Positions 8,471-15,143 of a DNA stretch of 23,134 bases are shown here, piece by piece. The stretch comes from JBBUX01 sp037445775 (lineage in GTDB: Bacteria > Actinomycetota > Coriobacteriia > Anaerosomatales > PHET01). The stretch is taken from assembly GCA_037445775.1 (NCBI GenBank), contig JBBIJX010000023.1:1-23134 (forward strand). The letters are read 5' to 3'. The position numbers and the translations under genes are program-made. The number at the start of each line of letters is the position of its first letter. Within the stretch, counting starts at the first letter, position 1. Below the pieces are notes generated by a model. It worked only from the letters and a program-made list of their open reading frames with translations, had not been told where the DNA came from and did no database searches.

Positions 8471-9498
8471 TGGGTTTGCGGGGCTTCGGCAGCGACAACC
8501 ACGCGGGGGCGCACCCTGCCGTGCTCGACGCGCTCGTCGCGGCGAACCGGGGCCACGCGCACGCGTACGGCGATGACGAGTGGACCGCGAGAGCCGGTGC
8601 GGTGTTGCGCCGGCACTTCGGCGCGGACTGCGACGTCGCATTCACCTTCAACGGGACGGGCGCCAACTGCGTGGCGCTCGGCGCGGTGTGCCGTCCGTGG
8701 GATGCGGTGATCTGCCCGGTCACGGCGCACATCAACTGCGACGAGGCGGGAGCACCGGAGCGGCTCGCCGGCGTCAAGCTCGTCCCTGTCATCACACCCG
8801 ACGGCAAACTGACACCCGAGCTCGTGCGGCCTCATCTGTCGGCGATCGGTTTCGAGCATGCCGCGCAGCCGCGCGTGATCAGCGTGAGCAACGTGAGCGA
8901 GCTCGGCACCGTCTACACGCCAGCGGAGCTGCGTGCGCTCGCGGACCTCGCACACGACCATGGGATGCTGCTTCACGTCGACGGCGCCCGGCTGGCGAAC
9001 GCCGCGGCCGCGCTCGGTTGCGATCTCGCCGCAATCACCGTCGACGCGGGCGTCGACGTGCTGTCGCTCGGGGCGACGAAGAATGGGCTCGCATTCGGCG
9101 AGGCGGTCGTGGCCTTCGGCGACGCACGCACCACGGACCTCGTCTTCATTCGCAAGCAGCTCGCGCAGCTCGCGAGCAAGATGCGGTTCGTGGCCGCGCA
9201 GTTCGAAGCGCTGTTCGGCGGTGAGTTGTGGATCGAGTCTGCCCGGCATGCGAATGCGATGGCATCGCGCCTCGCCGCCGGCGCTCGGGCGGCAGGCGTC
9301 GCGCTGTCGCAGGAGCCCCATGCCAACGAGGTCTTTGCGCTCCTGCCAGCGGAGCGTGTTGCATCACTGCAGGAGCGGTTCGGTTTCTACACGTGGGCCG
9401 AGGATGCCGTGCCGGGCATGCACGAGGTGCGCTGGGTCACGGCCTGGGACACGACCGAGGCTGACGTGGACGCCCTCATCGACGCGCTCGGCGCCTGA
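8470..9498 (+). CDS. ltaE: Low-specificity L-threonine aldolase
   Basis: The 342-residue fold-type I PLP enzyme cleaves L-threonine or L-allo-threonine to glycine and acetaldehyde. It begins with FGSDNHAGAHPAVLDAL and HAYGDDEWT, close to the conserved start of the aldolase family. The PLP-binding region HVDGARLANAAAALG and the Schiff-base lysine in LSLGATKNG (Lys204) are in place. The ATG at 8470 overlaps the previous stop (TGATG); GTG 8467 directly before it is the alternative start and would add one residue. A purine-rich GGGAGAGGG lies upstream. With the preceding PLP enzyme it forms an amino-acid degradation pair. No cofactor-binding residue looks missing. Confidence 0.93.
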   Translation: MGLRGFGSDNHAGAHPAVLDALVAANRGHAHAYGDDEWTARAGAVLRRHFGADCDVAFTFNGTGANCVALGAVCRPWDAVICPVTAHINCDEAGAPERLAGVKLVPVITPDGKLTPELVRPHLSAIGFEHAAQPRVISVSNVSELGTVYTPAELRALADLAHDHGMLLHVDGARLANAAAALGCDLAAITVDAGVDVLSLGATKNGLAFGEAVVAFGDARTTDLVFIRKQLAQLASKMRFVAAQFEALFGGELWIESARHANAMASRLAAGARAAGVALSQEPHANEVFALLPAERVASLQERFGFYTWAEDAVPGMHEVRWVTAWDTTEADVDALIDALGA

Positions 9499-9519
9499 GG
9501 CCCCGGGCGGCCGGGCTCA
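9496..9519. terminator. Hairpin between convergent genes, possible bidirectional terminator
   Basis: TGAG (9496-9499) pairs with CTCA (9516-9519), and CCCGG (9502-9506) pairs with CCGGG (9511-9515), with GC bulged and a GCGG loop. It begins on the threonine aldolase stop codon and faces the convergent peroxiredoxin gene. It has no T-tract. Confidence 0.35.
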
Positions 9520-9540
9520 CGTTCGCGCTGGCGCGTCGCG

Positions 9541-10011
9541 TCAACGCGCGGCGTGCGCCGCACGGACCTTCGCGAGCACGTCTTCTGCGTGTCCCTTCAC
9601 CTTCACCGCGGTCCAGACGTGCGCCACCATGCCGTCGGGGTCGATGAGGAACGTCGTGCGCTTGGCTGTCACCCCGAGGACTTCGCGCGCGCCGTACGCC
9701 GTTATGATCTCCTTGCTCGTGTCCGAGATCATCGGGAACGTCAGGTTGAACTTCTCGATGAAACGCTGCTGTACCTCCGGCTTGTCCGCGCTCACGCCCA
9801 CCACGAGGGCGTCAAGGGCTTCCAGAGAGGCCTTCTGCTCCTGGAAGTCCTTCGCCTCGTGCGTTCAACCGGGCGTGTTGGCGCGTGGGTAGAAGTAGAC
9901 GATCACCCACGAGCCTCGCTGTTCGGCCAGGTCGAAGACGCCGCCCCCGGTCACGGGCGCTCGAACCCCGGGAGCAACTTCGCCCACCTCGGGCATGCGC
10001 GACTCCGCCAT
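9541..10011 (-). CDS. bcp: Putative selenoprotein peroxiredoxin, Bcp/PrxQ type (UGA-encoded residue 49)
   Basis: Read through an in-frame TGA (9867-9865), this gene encodes 156 residues, the usual Bcp/PrxQ length. These thioredoxin-fold peroxidases reduce hydrogen and organic peroxides. The N-terminal half (APGV, then WVIVYFYPRANTPG) runs straight into the TGA where the family has the peroxidatic cysteine of the motif YFYP(x)nTPGCT. Beyond it the frame continues with EAKDFQ, VVGVSADKPEVQQRF, FPMISD and TTFLIDPDGMVAHVW, all standard family blocks. The TGA therefore most likely encodes selenocysteine (Sec49). The position of the resolving cysteine (+5) is Lys, and the protein contains no cysteine anywhere, so it would work as a one-Sec enzyme with an external reductant. 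ATG 10011 follows GGAGGG; ATG 9996 is an internal alternative. It is the second gene after a sugar dehydrogenase, 25 nt downstream. A pseudogene with a point mutation is the alternative. Confidence 0.85.
9816..9850 (-). promoter_or_regulatory. Candidate bacterial SECIS hairpin
   Basis: In the mRNA, the stem begins 17 nt after the UGA. CUUCCAG (9847-9841) pairs perfectly with CUGGAAG (9825-9819). GAG (9840-9838) pairs with CUC (9829-9827), leaving a single bulged U (9826) and an 8-nt apical loop CAGAAGGC that starts about 28 nt after the UGA. Below an A/C mismatch, GG (9850-9849) can pair with CC (9817-9816). Distance, stem length and a bulged U all fit the SelB-binding SECIS hairpins known in bacteria, although in E. 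coli fdhF the bulged U is on the 5' side and here it is on the 3' side. The pairing was found by eye, without an energy calculation. Confidence 0.65.
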
Positions 10012-10036
10012 CGGACCCTCCGTCCTTTGTCAGGCG

Positions 10037-11230
10037 TCATCTGGCCGATATCGCCCAGACCGTGCCGCTTCGGTAGTCACACAGATAGACTTCCCCTTCC
10101 TCGTCCTCGCCGAACGAAGAGGGCAGTCCGGCGCCGGTCACGACGATCCGTTGCTCGGTCACACTCGGCGGCTCTGCGGCGCTGGTCTCGGTGGTGCGCA
10201 GGGCTGCTACCCAGCCAGTCTCGAAGTCGGCATACAGGTAGGCGCCGGCCATCCGAGGATAACGGCTCCCCCGGTAGACGTAGCCGCCCGTGATCGAGCG
10301 CCCCTCGTCGTGCCTGTACTCCGCGACAGGCATGACGAACGCGTCGATGTCGCCCTTCGCCGCGCGTCCTTCGGGGTAAGGTTGGCTGCCCTCGAAGAGG
10401 TTCCAGCCCAGGTTCGCACCCGCGATGCGACCGGCGGGCAGCACGTTGATCTCCTCGCGGGCGTTCTGGCCGACGTCGGCGATCCAGAGATCACCGGTCT
10501 TTCGGTCGAAGCTGAAGCGCCAGGGGTTTCGCACGCCCGAGACGGCGATCTTGGGCTTCGGCGAACTCGCGGTGACGTTCATCATCAGCATCTTGCCCAG
10601 CAGCGAGGCCTGGTCCTGGGCGTGCCCCTGCGGGTCCCCGCCGCTGCCGCCGTCGCCCATCCCGATCCAGAGGTATCCTTCCGGGCCGAACGCCAAGTGC
10701 CCGCCGTTGTGGTTCGCGTAGGGCTGCTCTACGCGCAGAAGGATGTCCGGGCCGCTCGTGACCGGCGTGTCACTCTCCGGGTCGGCAGCGACGAAGCGGG
10801 CTACGACCGTGTCGCCGCGCGTGTCGGTGTAGTTGACGTAGAACCGGCCGCTGCTTCGGAAGTCCGGCGCGAAGGCCAGCCCCAACAGCCCTCGTTCGCC
10901 TCCGGCCGTGACGAGTCTGCGGACGTCGAGGAAGGGGTCGCGAGAGACCGTGCCGTTGCGTGTGACGCGCACGAGACCGTCCTGCTCCACGACGAAGATG
11001 CGCCCCGACCCGTCACCGGCGTGCGTGACGAGCACCGGCCGCGTGAACCCCTCCGCGACGGGAACGAGGGCGAACTCCAAGCGTTCGAGCGGCAGCGGCC
11101 CCACTCCGCCTGGCGGCTCATCGGTACGCTCCGTCTGTGGCGGCACCGTCGCCGGCACTGGGGATCCCGTACACCCGGTCAGTGCGACGATCGCGAGCAG
11201 TATGGCGGCGCACGCGCGCGCGACCGGCAC
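10037..11230 (-). CDS. Lipoprotein PQQ-dependent sugar dehydrogenase (soluble GDH / YliI family)
   Basis: The 397-residue protein is a six-bladed beta-propeller of the glucose/sorbosone dehydrogenase family. An N-terminal signal peptide ends in lipobox LTGC (Cys20), so it should be a membrane-anchored extracytoplasmic lipoprotein. Family blocks are GLLGLAFAPDF, RFYVNYTD, NHNGGHLAFGPEGYLWIG (His178 at the position of the catalytic base) and GMGDGGSGGDP, followed by VSGVRNPWRFSFD, the usual cofactor-side motif. Aldose sugars are the typical substrate, with PQQ as cofactor; whether this organism has PQQ is not shown here, and some family members bind sugars without known activity. GTG 11230 is preceded by GAGAGGAG. 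It is the first gene of a two-gene unit with the putative selenoprotein and is divergent from the small protein gene at 11306. Confidence 0.9.
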   Translation of the reverse strand: MPVARACAAILLAIVALTGCTGSPVPATVPPQTERTDEPPGGVGPLPLERLEFALVPVAEGFTRPVLVTHAGDGSGRIFVVEQDGLVRVTRNGTVSRDPFLDVRRLVTAGGERGLLGLAFAPDFRSSGRFYVNYTDTRGDTVVARFVAADPESDTPVTSGPDILLRVEQPYANHNGGHLAFGPEGYLWIGMGDGGSGGDPQGHAQDQASLLGKMLMMNVTASSPKPKIAVSGVRNPWRFSFDRKTGDLWIADVGQNAREEINVLPAGRIAGANLGWNLFEGSQPYPEGRAAKGDIDAFVMPVAEYRHDEGRSITGGYVYRGSRYPRMAGAYLYADFETGWVAALRTTETSAAEPPSVTEQRIVVTGAGLPSSFGEDEEGEVYLCDYRSGTVWAISAR

Positions 11231-11256
11231 AGCGGACTCCTCTCACTCCTCAAGTG

Positions 11257-11262
11257 TTCATA
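11257..11262 (-). promoter_or_regulatory. Possible -10 element of the sugar dehydrogenase gene (TATGAA)
   Basis: TATGAA on the minus strand lies 26 bases upstream of GTG 11230 in the 75-base divergent intergenic region. It is a weak match and no -35 is evident. Confidence 0.25.
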
Positions 11263-11274
11263 CCGCTTCTGCGC

Positions 11275-11280
11275 TACAAT
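11275..11280 (+). promoter_or_regulatory. -10 element of the small four-cysteine protein gene (TACAAT)
   Basis: TACAAT is the closest match to TATAAT in the window together with TAGAAT at 20524. It lies 25 bases before ATG 11306, leaving a leader of about 19 nt containing AGAAAGGAG. Confidence 0.55.
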
Positions 11281-11305
11281 GCGGTTCCCGCAGAAAGGAG
11301 TCTCG

Positions 11306-11527
11306 ATGAATGACCAATGCGAACTGAAGCTTGCGAACGGGCTCCCTGCCGTGCACTGCGGTCAGAACGCGTGCGTCTATTGGCGCGTCGCCGAACACGT
11401 GGGGCTTGCGGAGACTGCGTCGGGTTGTGCGATCCAGTACTTCGAGCTCTTGGGCGGCGACACGGCGATCGCCCAGTGGCTGCTCTCGGTCAAGGAGCGC
11501 GTCGAAGGCCCCAGGCCCGACGCGTAG
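11306..11527 (+). CDS. Small conserved-looking protein with four cysteines, unknown function
   Basis: The 73-residue protein is not one I can name. Its cysteines are Cys5, Cys18, Cys23 and Cys41; the middle pair lies in HCGQNACVYWR, which looks like part of a metal or Fe-S site or a disulfide pair. The rest contains a predicted helix (EYF-like IQYFELLGGDTAIAQWLLSVKERV). There is no signal peptide or membrane segment, so a cytoplasmic metal-binding protein is plausible. Coding evidence is the strong TACAAT -10 element, a good Shine-Dalgarno (AGAAAGGAG, 5 nt from ATG), G/C-rich third positions and compact fit between its neighbours. The same frame is open far upstream across the antisense of the sugar dehydrogenase gene, which is not coding. 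Confidence 0.75.
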   Translation: MNDQCELKLANGLPAVHCGQNACVYWRVAEHVGLAETASGCAIQYFELLGGDTAIAQWLLSVKERVEGPRPDA

Positions 11528-11566
11528 ACGCCGTGACGCGGGGAGCGCTCGACCGCGACTGCTGTG

Positions 11567-13072
11567 TCAGAGGTACTGCCAGACGTCGTCGACGCCCGCG
11601 TCCGCCGCTGGTACGCACTCCACGATCGTCCGCAGCGGGGTCCCCGATTCCACATCGATGATGCGCAGGTCGAGCACCTCGGGTGTCTCAAGCCAGCGCC
11701 CGGCGGCGTCCGCAAGGATCTTGACGCGGGGGTGCAGCAGGTCGTCGCTGTTGACGCGGTAGACCACAGCGGTCGACGCGTCGTCGAGTATGACGACGGC
11801 GCCCATCGGGTAGATGCCGAGCATCGCGACGAGCGACTTCGTGACACCCGGGTCGTAGGCCTTGCCTCTGCCCTGCATGAGGACCGAGAGCGCCTTGTCT
11901 GGACGGATCTCGCGGCGGAATGGACGCATCGTTGTCATCGCGTCGTAGGCGTCGCAGATCGCCACGATCTTCGAGAAGAGGTGCTGCTCCGCGCCGCCGG
12001 CGGCGGCCGGGTACCCCATGAGGTCGTGACGCTGGTGGTGTTCGTAGGCGACGATCATCGGCATCTTGTCAGCGAGTTGGATGCTCTTGAGGAGATTGGC
12101 GCCTTCCTCCGTGTGGCGCTTCACGGTGTGCCACTCTTCGGCCGTGAGTGGCCCCGCCTTGAGCAGGATGTTCTCGGGTATTCGGACCTTGCCGATGTCG
12201 TAGAGGAGTGCGGCGAGCCCCAGGCTGTGGAGCTCCTCGGCCGACATTCCAAGCGCGGAACCGAGTGAGATCGACAGGATGCACACGTTGATCGAGTGGT
12301 TCAGCGTGTAGTCGTCGTGGCCCTTGATCGCCGTGAGGCCAAGGACCGCCGCAGGGTCCTGTAGCAGGTTGTCGAGCAGGCCGCCAACGACGCGCTGCAG
12401 GTCGGAGACCTCGTTCACTTTGCCGAGTTTGGCCTGCGCTTCGATCTCGCGCATTGCGCCCAGGCCGGCGTCGTATGTCTCGCGTGCACGTGCCCTGATC
12501 TCGCGGTTGCGCTCCTCGTCCCCGGTGCCCTCGAGTGTCGTGGTCTCGGCGACGGTGATCGATGACACGCTGGCGGCCTCAAGGAACGTTCGGGCGGCCT
12601 CGATGTCGGCTATCCGCGCCTCGGCGAGCATCTCGATGAGCCGCGCCGCATGTTCAGTACTGGTCGGGTGCGTGAACGTGACGGCGGAGATGCCGTGCGC
12701 GAGCAACTGGTCGACTAGCTTCCGGTATGTGACGCTCTCCTCGGGGAAGACCTGGTTCTCGACGAAAAGCGTGCGCTTGTAGACGTTCACCGTGACGCTC
12801 GCGAAGCCCATCGCGTTGAGCGCGTCGAGCGCGTCGGTCACTTCCTTGAGCGACGCGGCGACGAGCGGATGAGTCGTCGGATAGAGCGCCGCGTTGGTGT
12901 CGGCGACCGCCAGCGTGCGCACGAGCTCACGAGCGAGCGCGAGCTTCTCCGGTGTCGCGAACGGAGCCTGTACGGCGACCATCTTCGGCGTCTCTGTCGC
13001 GGCCTCGACGGCCAGCTCCTCGGGACTCGCGAGCGGGCCTTCCATCTCAGGGCGGTACGGGGCATCCGTCAC
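11567..13072 (-). CDS. HD-GYP-like protein with altered HD motif
   Basis: This 501-residue cytoplasmic protein has an N-terminal module (about 40-150, including AALYPTTHPLV and a strand pair ending TLFVENQVF), a connecting helical region, and an HD-GYP-like domain (about 245-420). HD-GYP domains normally hydrolyse c-di-GMP with a di- or tri-metal site. Here HDxGK reads YDIGK (Tyr291-Asp292), losing one metal-ligand histidine, while NHSINV, KRHTEEG, HHQRHDLMGYP and CDAYDAMT retain much of the fold. The GYP tripeptide is present. A C-terminal beta-rich extension (about 430-501) follows. Activity may be reduced or absent, making it a candidate c-di-GMP binder. The GTG start overlaps the HEAT-repeat gene's stop (GTGA), so it is translationally coupled to it. 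No terminator hairpin is obvious in the 39 bases before the convergent gene. Confidence 0.88.
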   Translation of the reverse strand: MTDAPYRPEMEGPLASPEELAVEAATETPKMVAVQAPFATPEKLALARELVRTLAVADTNAALYPTTHPLVAASLKEVTDALDALNAMGFASVTVNVYKRTLFVENQVFPEESVTYRKLVDQLLAHGISAVTFTHPTSTEHAARLIEMLAEARIADIEAARTFLEAASVSSITVAETTTLEGTGDEERNREIRARARETYDAGLGAMREIEAQAKLGKVNEVSDLQRVVGGLLDNLLQDPAAVLGLTAIKGHDDYTLNHSINVCILSISLGSALGMSAEELHSLGLAALLYDIGKVRIPENILLKAGPLTAEEWHTVKRHTEEGANLLKSIQLADKMPMIVAYEHHQRHDLMGYPAAAGGAEQHLFSKIVAICDAYDAMTTMRPFRREIRPDKALSVLMQGRGKAYDPGVTKSLVAMLGIYPMGAVVILDDASTAVVYRVNSDDLLHPRVKILADAAGRWLETPEVLDLRIIDVESGTPLRTIVECVPAADAGVDDVWQYL

Positions 13073-14964
13073 GGTTCGCTCACTCCTCGGCTCCTCGTGA
13101 GCTCGTCCGCGGCCCGAGCGGCGCGGTTGCGAAGCTCTCTGGTCTTTCTGCCCATCGCCAGCGGTTGTTGTGCGTATCGTCTCAAAGCTCGCTCGGCCTC
13201 AGGCGTGCCGATGCGCTCGAGTGTCGCGATGATCTCCTTGCGCGTCTCGTAAGTGCGCTTGAAGACATTGATGTCGAGCAGCGCCCTCGTCAATGCCGGC
13301 ACCGCCTCGGCGATGCGGGTATCGCCCACCACGCGCACGACGCGGCGCTGGGTCTCCGGTTCGCGATGGTTGACCGCGCGGACCAGCACGGCGCGCGGTT
13401 CCTTTCCGGGCATCGTGGCGAGCGCTGCGGCGGCGGTGAATCGCACGTGCTCGTCGAGGTGATTGAGCGCGTCGGCGATGACCGGGACGGCCCGGTTGTC
13501 ACCCAGAAGCGGGAGCGTTCGGACGATTGCGGCCGCAGTGGCGGGGTCAGCCGTGCGCAGGTGCTGGCGCGCGACACCCAAGATTCCCTCGCTCTGGCCC
13601 CTGAGAACCGGACGCAGCAGGGAGCGTCGCGGCTCCGGAAGCGTCGTGGAGGCCTTGAGCAGCGCCTCCGCCCCCGCAGGGCCTGCGGCGTGCAGGATCT
13701 CGCCGGCGATTGCCGCGTCCGCGTCGTTTAGCGGCGCCGCGCACACGTCCGCGAGTACGGCCGGGTCGGCGAGCGCCTGTCGAGCAGCCGCGACATCGTT
13801 CGCGAATGACGGGTCTGCGGCGATCTCGTCGAGGCGGCGCAGCGTCTCGCGCACCACCAGGAACGCGCCGTCGCGTGCCGCCTGCGGCAGGACCTCGCCG
13901 ATCGCGCGGACCGTGTCATGGTCGAGATGCGAACGTGACACTGCCGTCGCAGTGGCCAAGGCGCGTCCGGCGGCGAGGGCCGGCGCGGCAACGGCGACTT
14001 GCCGGTCTAGGTCGCGGCCGTCGTCTTCGGCCGCGAGTTCGGAGGCGATCTCGGCCGCCTCGACCGCCTGCGGCATGGTCGCGCCTTCGTCCAGATGAGG
14101 ACGTGGTGTCAGCAGCATCGCGAGCATACGTGTCGTCTCGGGCGGCAGGGTCAGCGCGGCCGCGATGCGCCTGGGGTCGGTATCCACCTGTCCGGCCACG
14201 AGCCTGAGCAGCCGGGCAAGGGCGGCGGGCTTCATGCGACCGATGACCGTGAGCGTCCCGTCCATGCGGCGGCCCTCAGTGTCGGCTTTGAGCGAGAGCC
14301 CGAGGACGCGCATGCGGGTGTCTTCGTCGAGACGCATGAGCGCGGCAGCGACCCGCTCCTGAGCGAGGTCTCGGACCGCCTCCTCGAGTCGGCCTATCGC
14401 ATCGGCGACTTCGTCGACTGCGGGTCCGGCGCCTGCATCTCGAGCTCGACGCTCAGCGGCGGCCAAGACCTGCTCGGCGATGTCCTCTAGCGGGGCCGTC
14501 ATGAGGTCGATGCCGACGAGGCCCTCCTCCTCGGACGCCCTCAGCGTCACCTCGACCGCCGCCAGATGCTTCACGCCGAGGCTGGCAAGCACCGTGCGAA
14601 AGCCGCCCGCGGACCTGACCTGCACCGGATTGGCATTCGTGAGCCGAACGAAGGCGTCGACCTCGGCGACATCGACGCCGGGGATGATGATCAGCTGACC
14701 CACCTGCAGCGCGTGGAGCGATTCCGCGAGAGCGACCACCTGGGACTGTCCCGCAGCGATGGGACTGTCGCCCGCGCGGAACCCGTCGGGTTCGACGAAC
14801 AGGCGCAGCGGGCCAACGGTGGTCAGCGCGTTCGAGCGCTCGGCCAAGCGCTGCGCGGCCTCACGGGGAATGCCCGAGTTCGGGGGGTAGAGTCGAGCGG
14901 CGCCGACCGCGGCGGCGAGCAGGCGCACGGCCTCTTCAGCGCGCGGATACCACTCGCCGTCCAC
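13069..14964 (-). CDS. HEAT-repeat protein with N-terminal LYPP module
   Basis: The 631-residue soluble protein starts with a module (about 5-150) containing AARLYPPNSG, a VGPLRLFVEPDGF strand pair and a LIIIPGVDVAEVDAFVRLT segment. A long helical, Ala-rich middle follows, then several HEAT repeats near the C terminus (about 460-600; for example LPLLGDNRAVPVIADAL and ATMPGKEPRAVLVRAV). HEAT repeats build protein-binding solenoids, so a scaffold role is likely. I chose GTG 14964 because GGGAGGG lies 8 nt upstream and a TATACC promoter element (15008-15003) lies between this start and the more upstream in-frame GTG 15054; using the latter would put the promoter inside the gene. The stop overlaps the GTG of the HD-GYP-like gene. 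No enzyme motif is visible. Confidence 0.8.
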   Translation of the reverse strand: MDGEWYPRAEEAVRLLAAAVGAARLYPPNSGIPREAAQRLAERSNALTTVGPLRLFVEPDGFRAGDSPIAAGQSQVVALAESLHALQVGQLIIIPGVDVAEVDAFVRLTNANPVQVRSAGGFRTVLASLGVKHLAAVEVTLRASEEEGLVGIDLMTAPLEDIAEQVLAAAERRARDAGAGPAVDEVADAIGRLEEAVRDLAQERVAAALMRLDEDTRMRVLGLSLKADTEGRRMDGTLTVIGRMKPAALARLLRLVAGQVDTDPRRIAAALTLPPETTRMLAMLLTPRPHLDEGATMPQAVEAAEIASELAAEDDGRDLDRQVAVAAPALAAGRALATATAVSRSHLDHDTVRAIGEVLPQAARDGAFLVVRETLRRLDEIAADPSFANDVAAARQALADPAVLADVCAAPLNDADAAIAGEILHAAGPAGAEALLKASTTLPEPRRSLLRPVLRGQSEGILGVARQHLRTADPATAAAIVRTLPLLGDNRAVPVIADALNHLDEHVRFTAAAALATMPGKEPRAVLVRAVNHREPETQRRVVRVVGDTRIAEAVPALTRALLDINVFKRTYETRKEIIATLERIGTPEAERALRRYAQQPLAMGRKTRELRNRAARAADELTRSRGVSEP

Positions 14965-15002
14965 GCTCGCGTCCCTCCCATCCGCGCGCTCGATCTGACA
15001 CA

Positions 15003-15008
15003 GGTATA
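15003..15008 (-). promoter_or_regulatory. -10 element of the HEAT/HD-GYP operon (TATACC)
   Basis: TATACC on the minus strand lies 38 bases upstream of the chosen GTG 14964 and repeats the hexamer found before the ABC transporter genes, with TGTG following in both cases. It supports the shorter start of the HEAT-repeat gene. Confidence 0.45.
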
Positions 15009-15099
15009 TCGGCTTGGAGCGACGATTGCCACAACGGACTGTGCGTCCGCTCACAGTCGCGCGTCGCGTGACTCTCGCAGATCACGGGAACGTTCACGA

Positions 15100-15105
15100 T
15101 ACAGT
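15100..15105 (+). promoter_or_regulatory. -10 element of the ImmA/IrrE-like gene (TACAGT)
   Basis: TACAGT lies 38 bases before ATG 15144, giving a leader of about 32 nt that ends in GGAGG. The divergent HEAT operon promoter is about 95 bases away on the other strand. Confidence 0.4.
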
Positions 15106-15143
15106 AGTCCCGATACGTTCGCTGACCGCCCACCGGAGGCGCC

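Noticed and set aside
9541..9804. Separate short gene starting at GTG 9804 (C-terminal half of the peroxiredoxin only)
   Set aside because: It would lack the active-site half, while the upstream half is in the same frame, has its own start and Shine-Dalgarno, and is interrupted only by the catalytic-site TGA.
9995..11305. Long plus-strand open frame leading into the small four-cysteine gene
   Set aside because: It is the antisense of the sugar dehydrogenase gene, with shadow-type composition; the real start at 11306 has its own promoter and Shine-Dalgarno.
14965..15054. Upstream GTG 15054 as the start of the HEAT-repeat protein
   Set aside because: A TATACC promoter element and a strong Shine-Dalgarno lie downstream of it, directly before GTG 14964.
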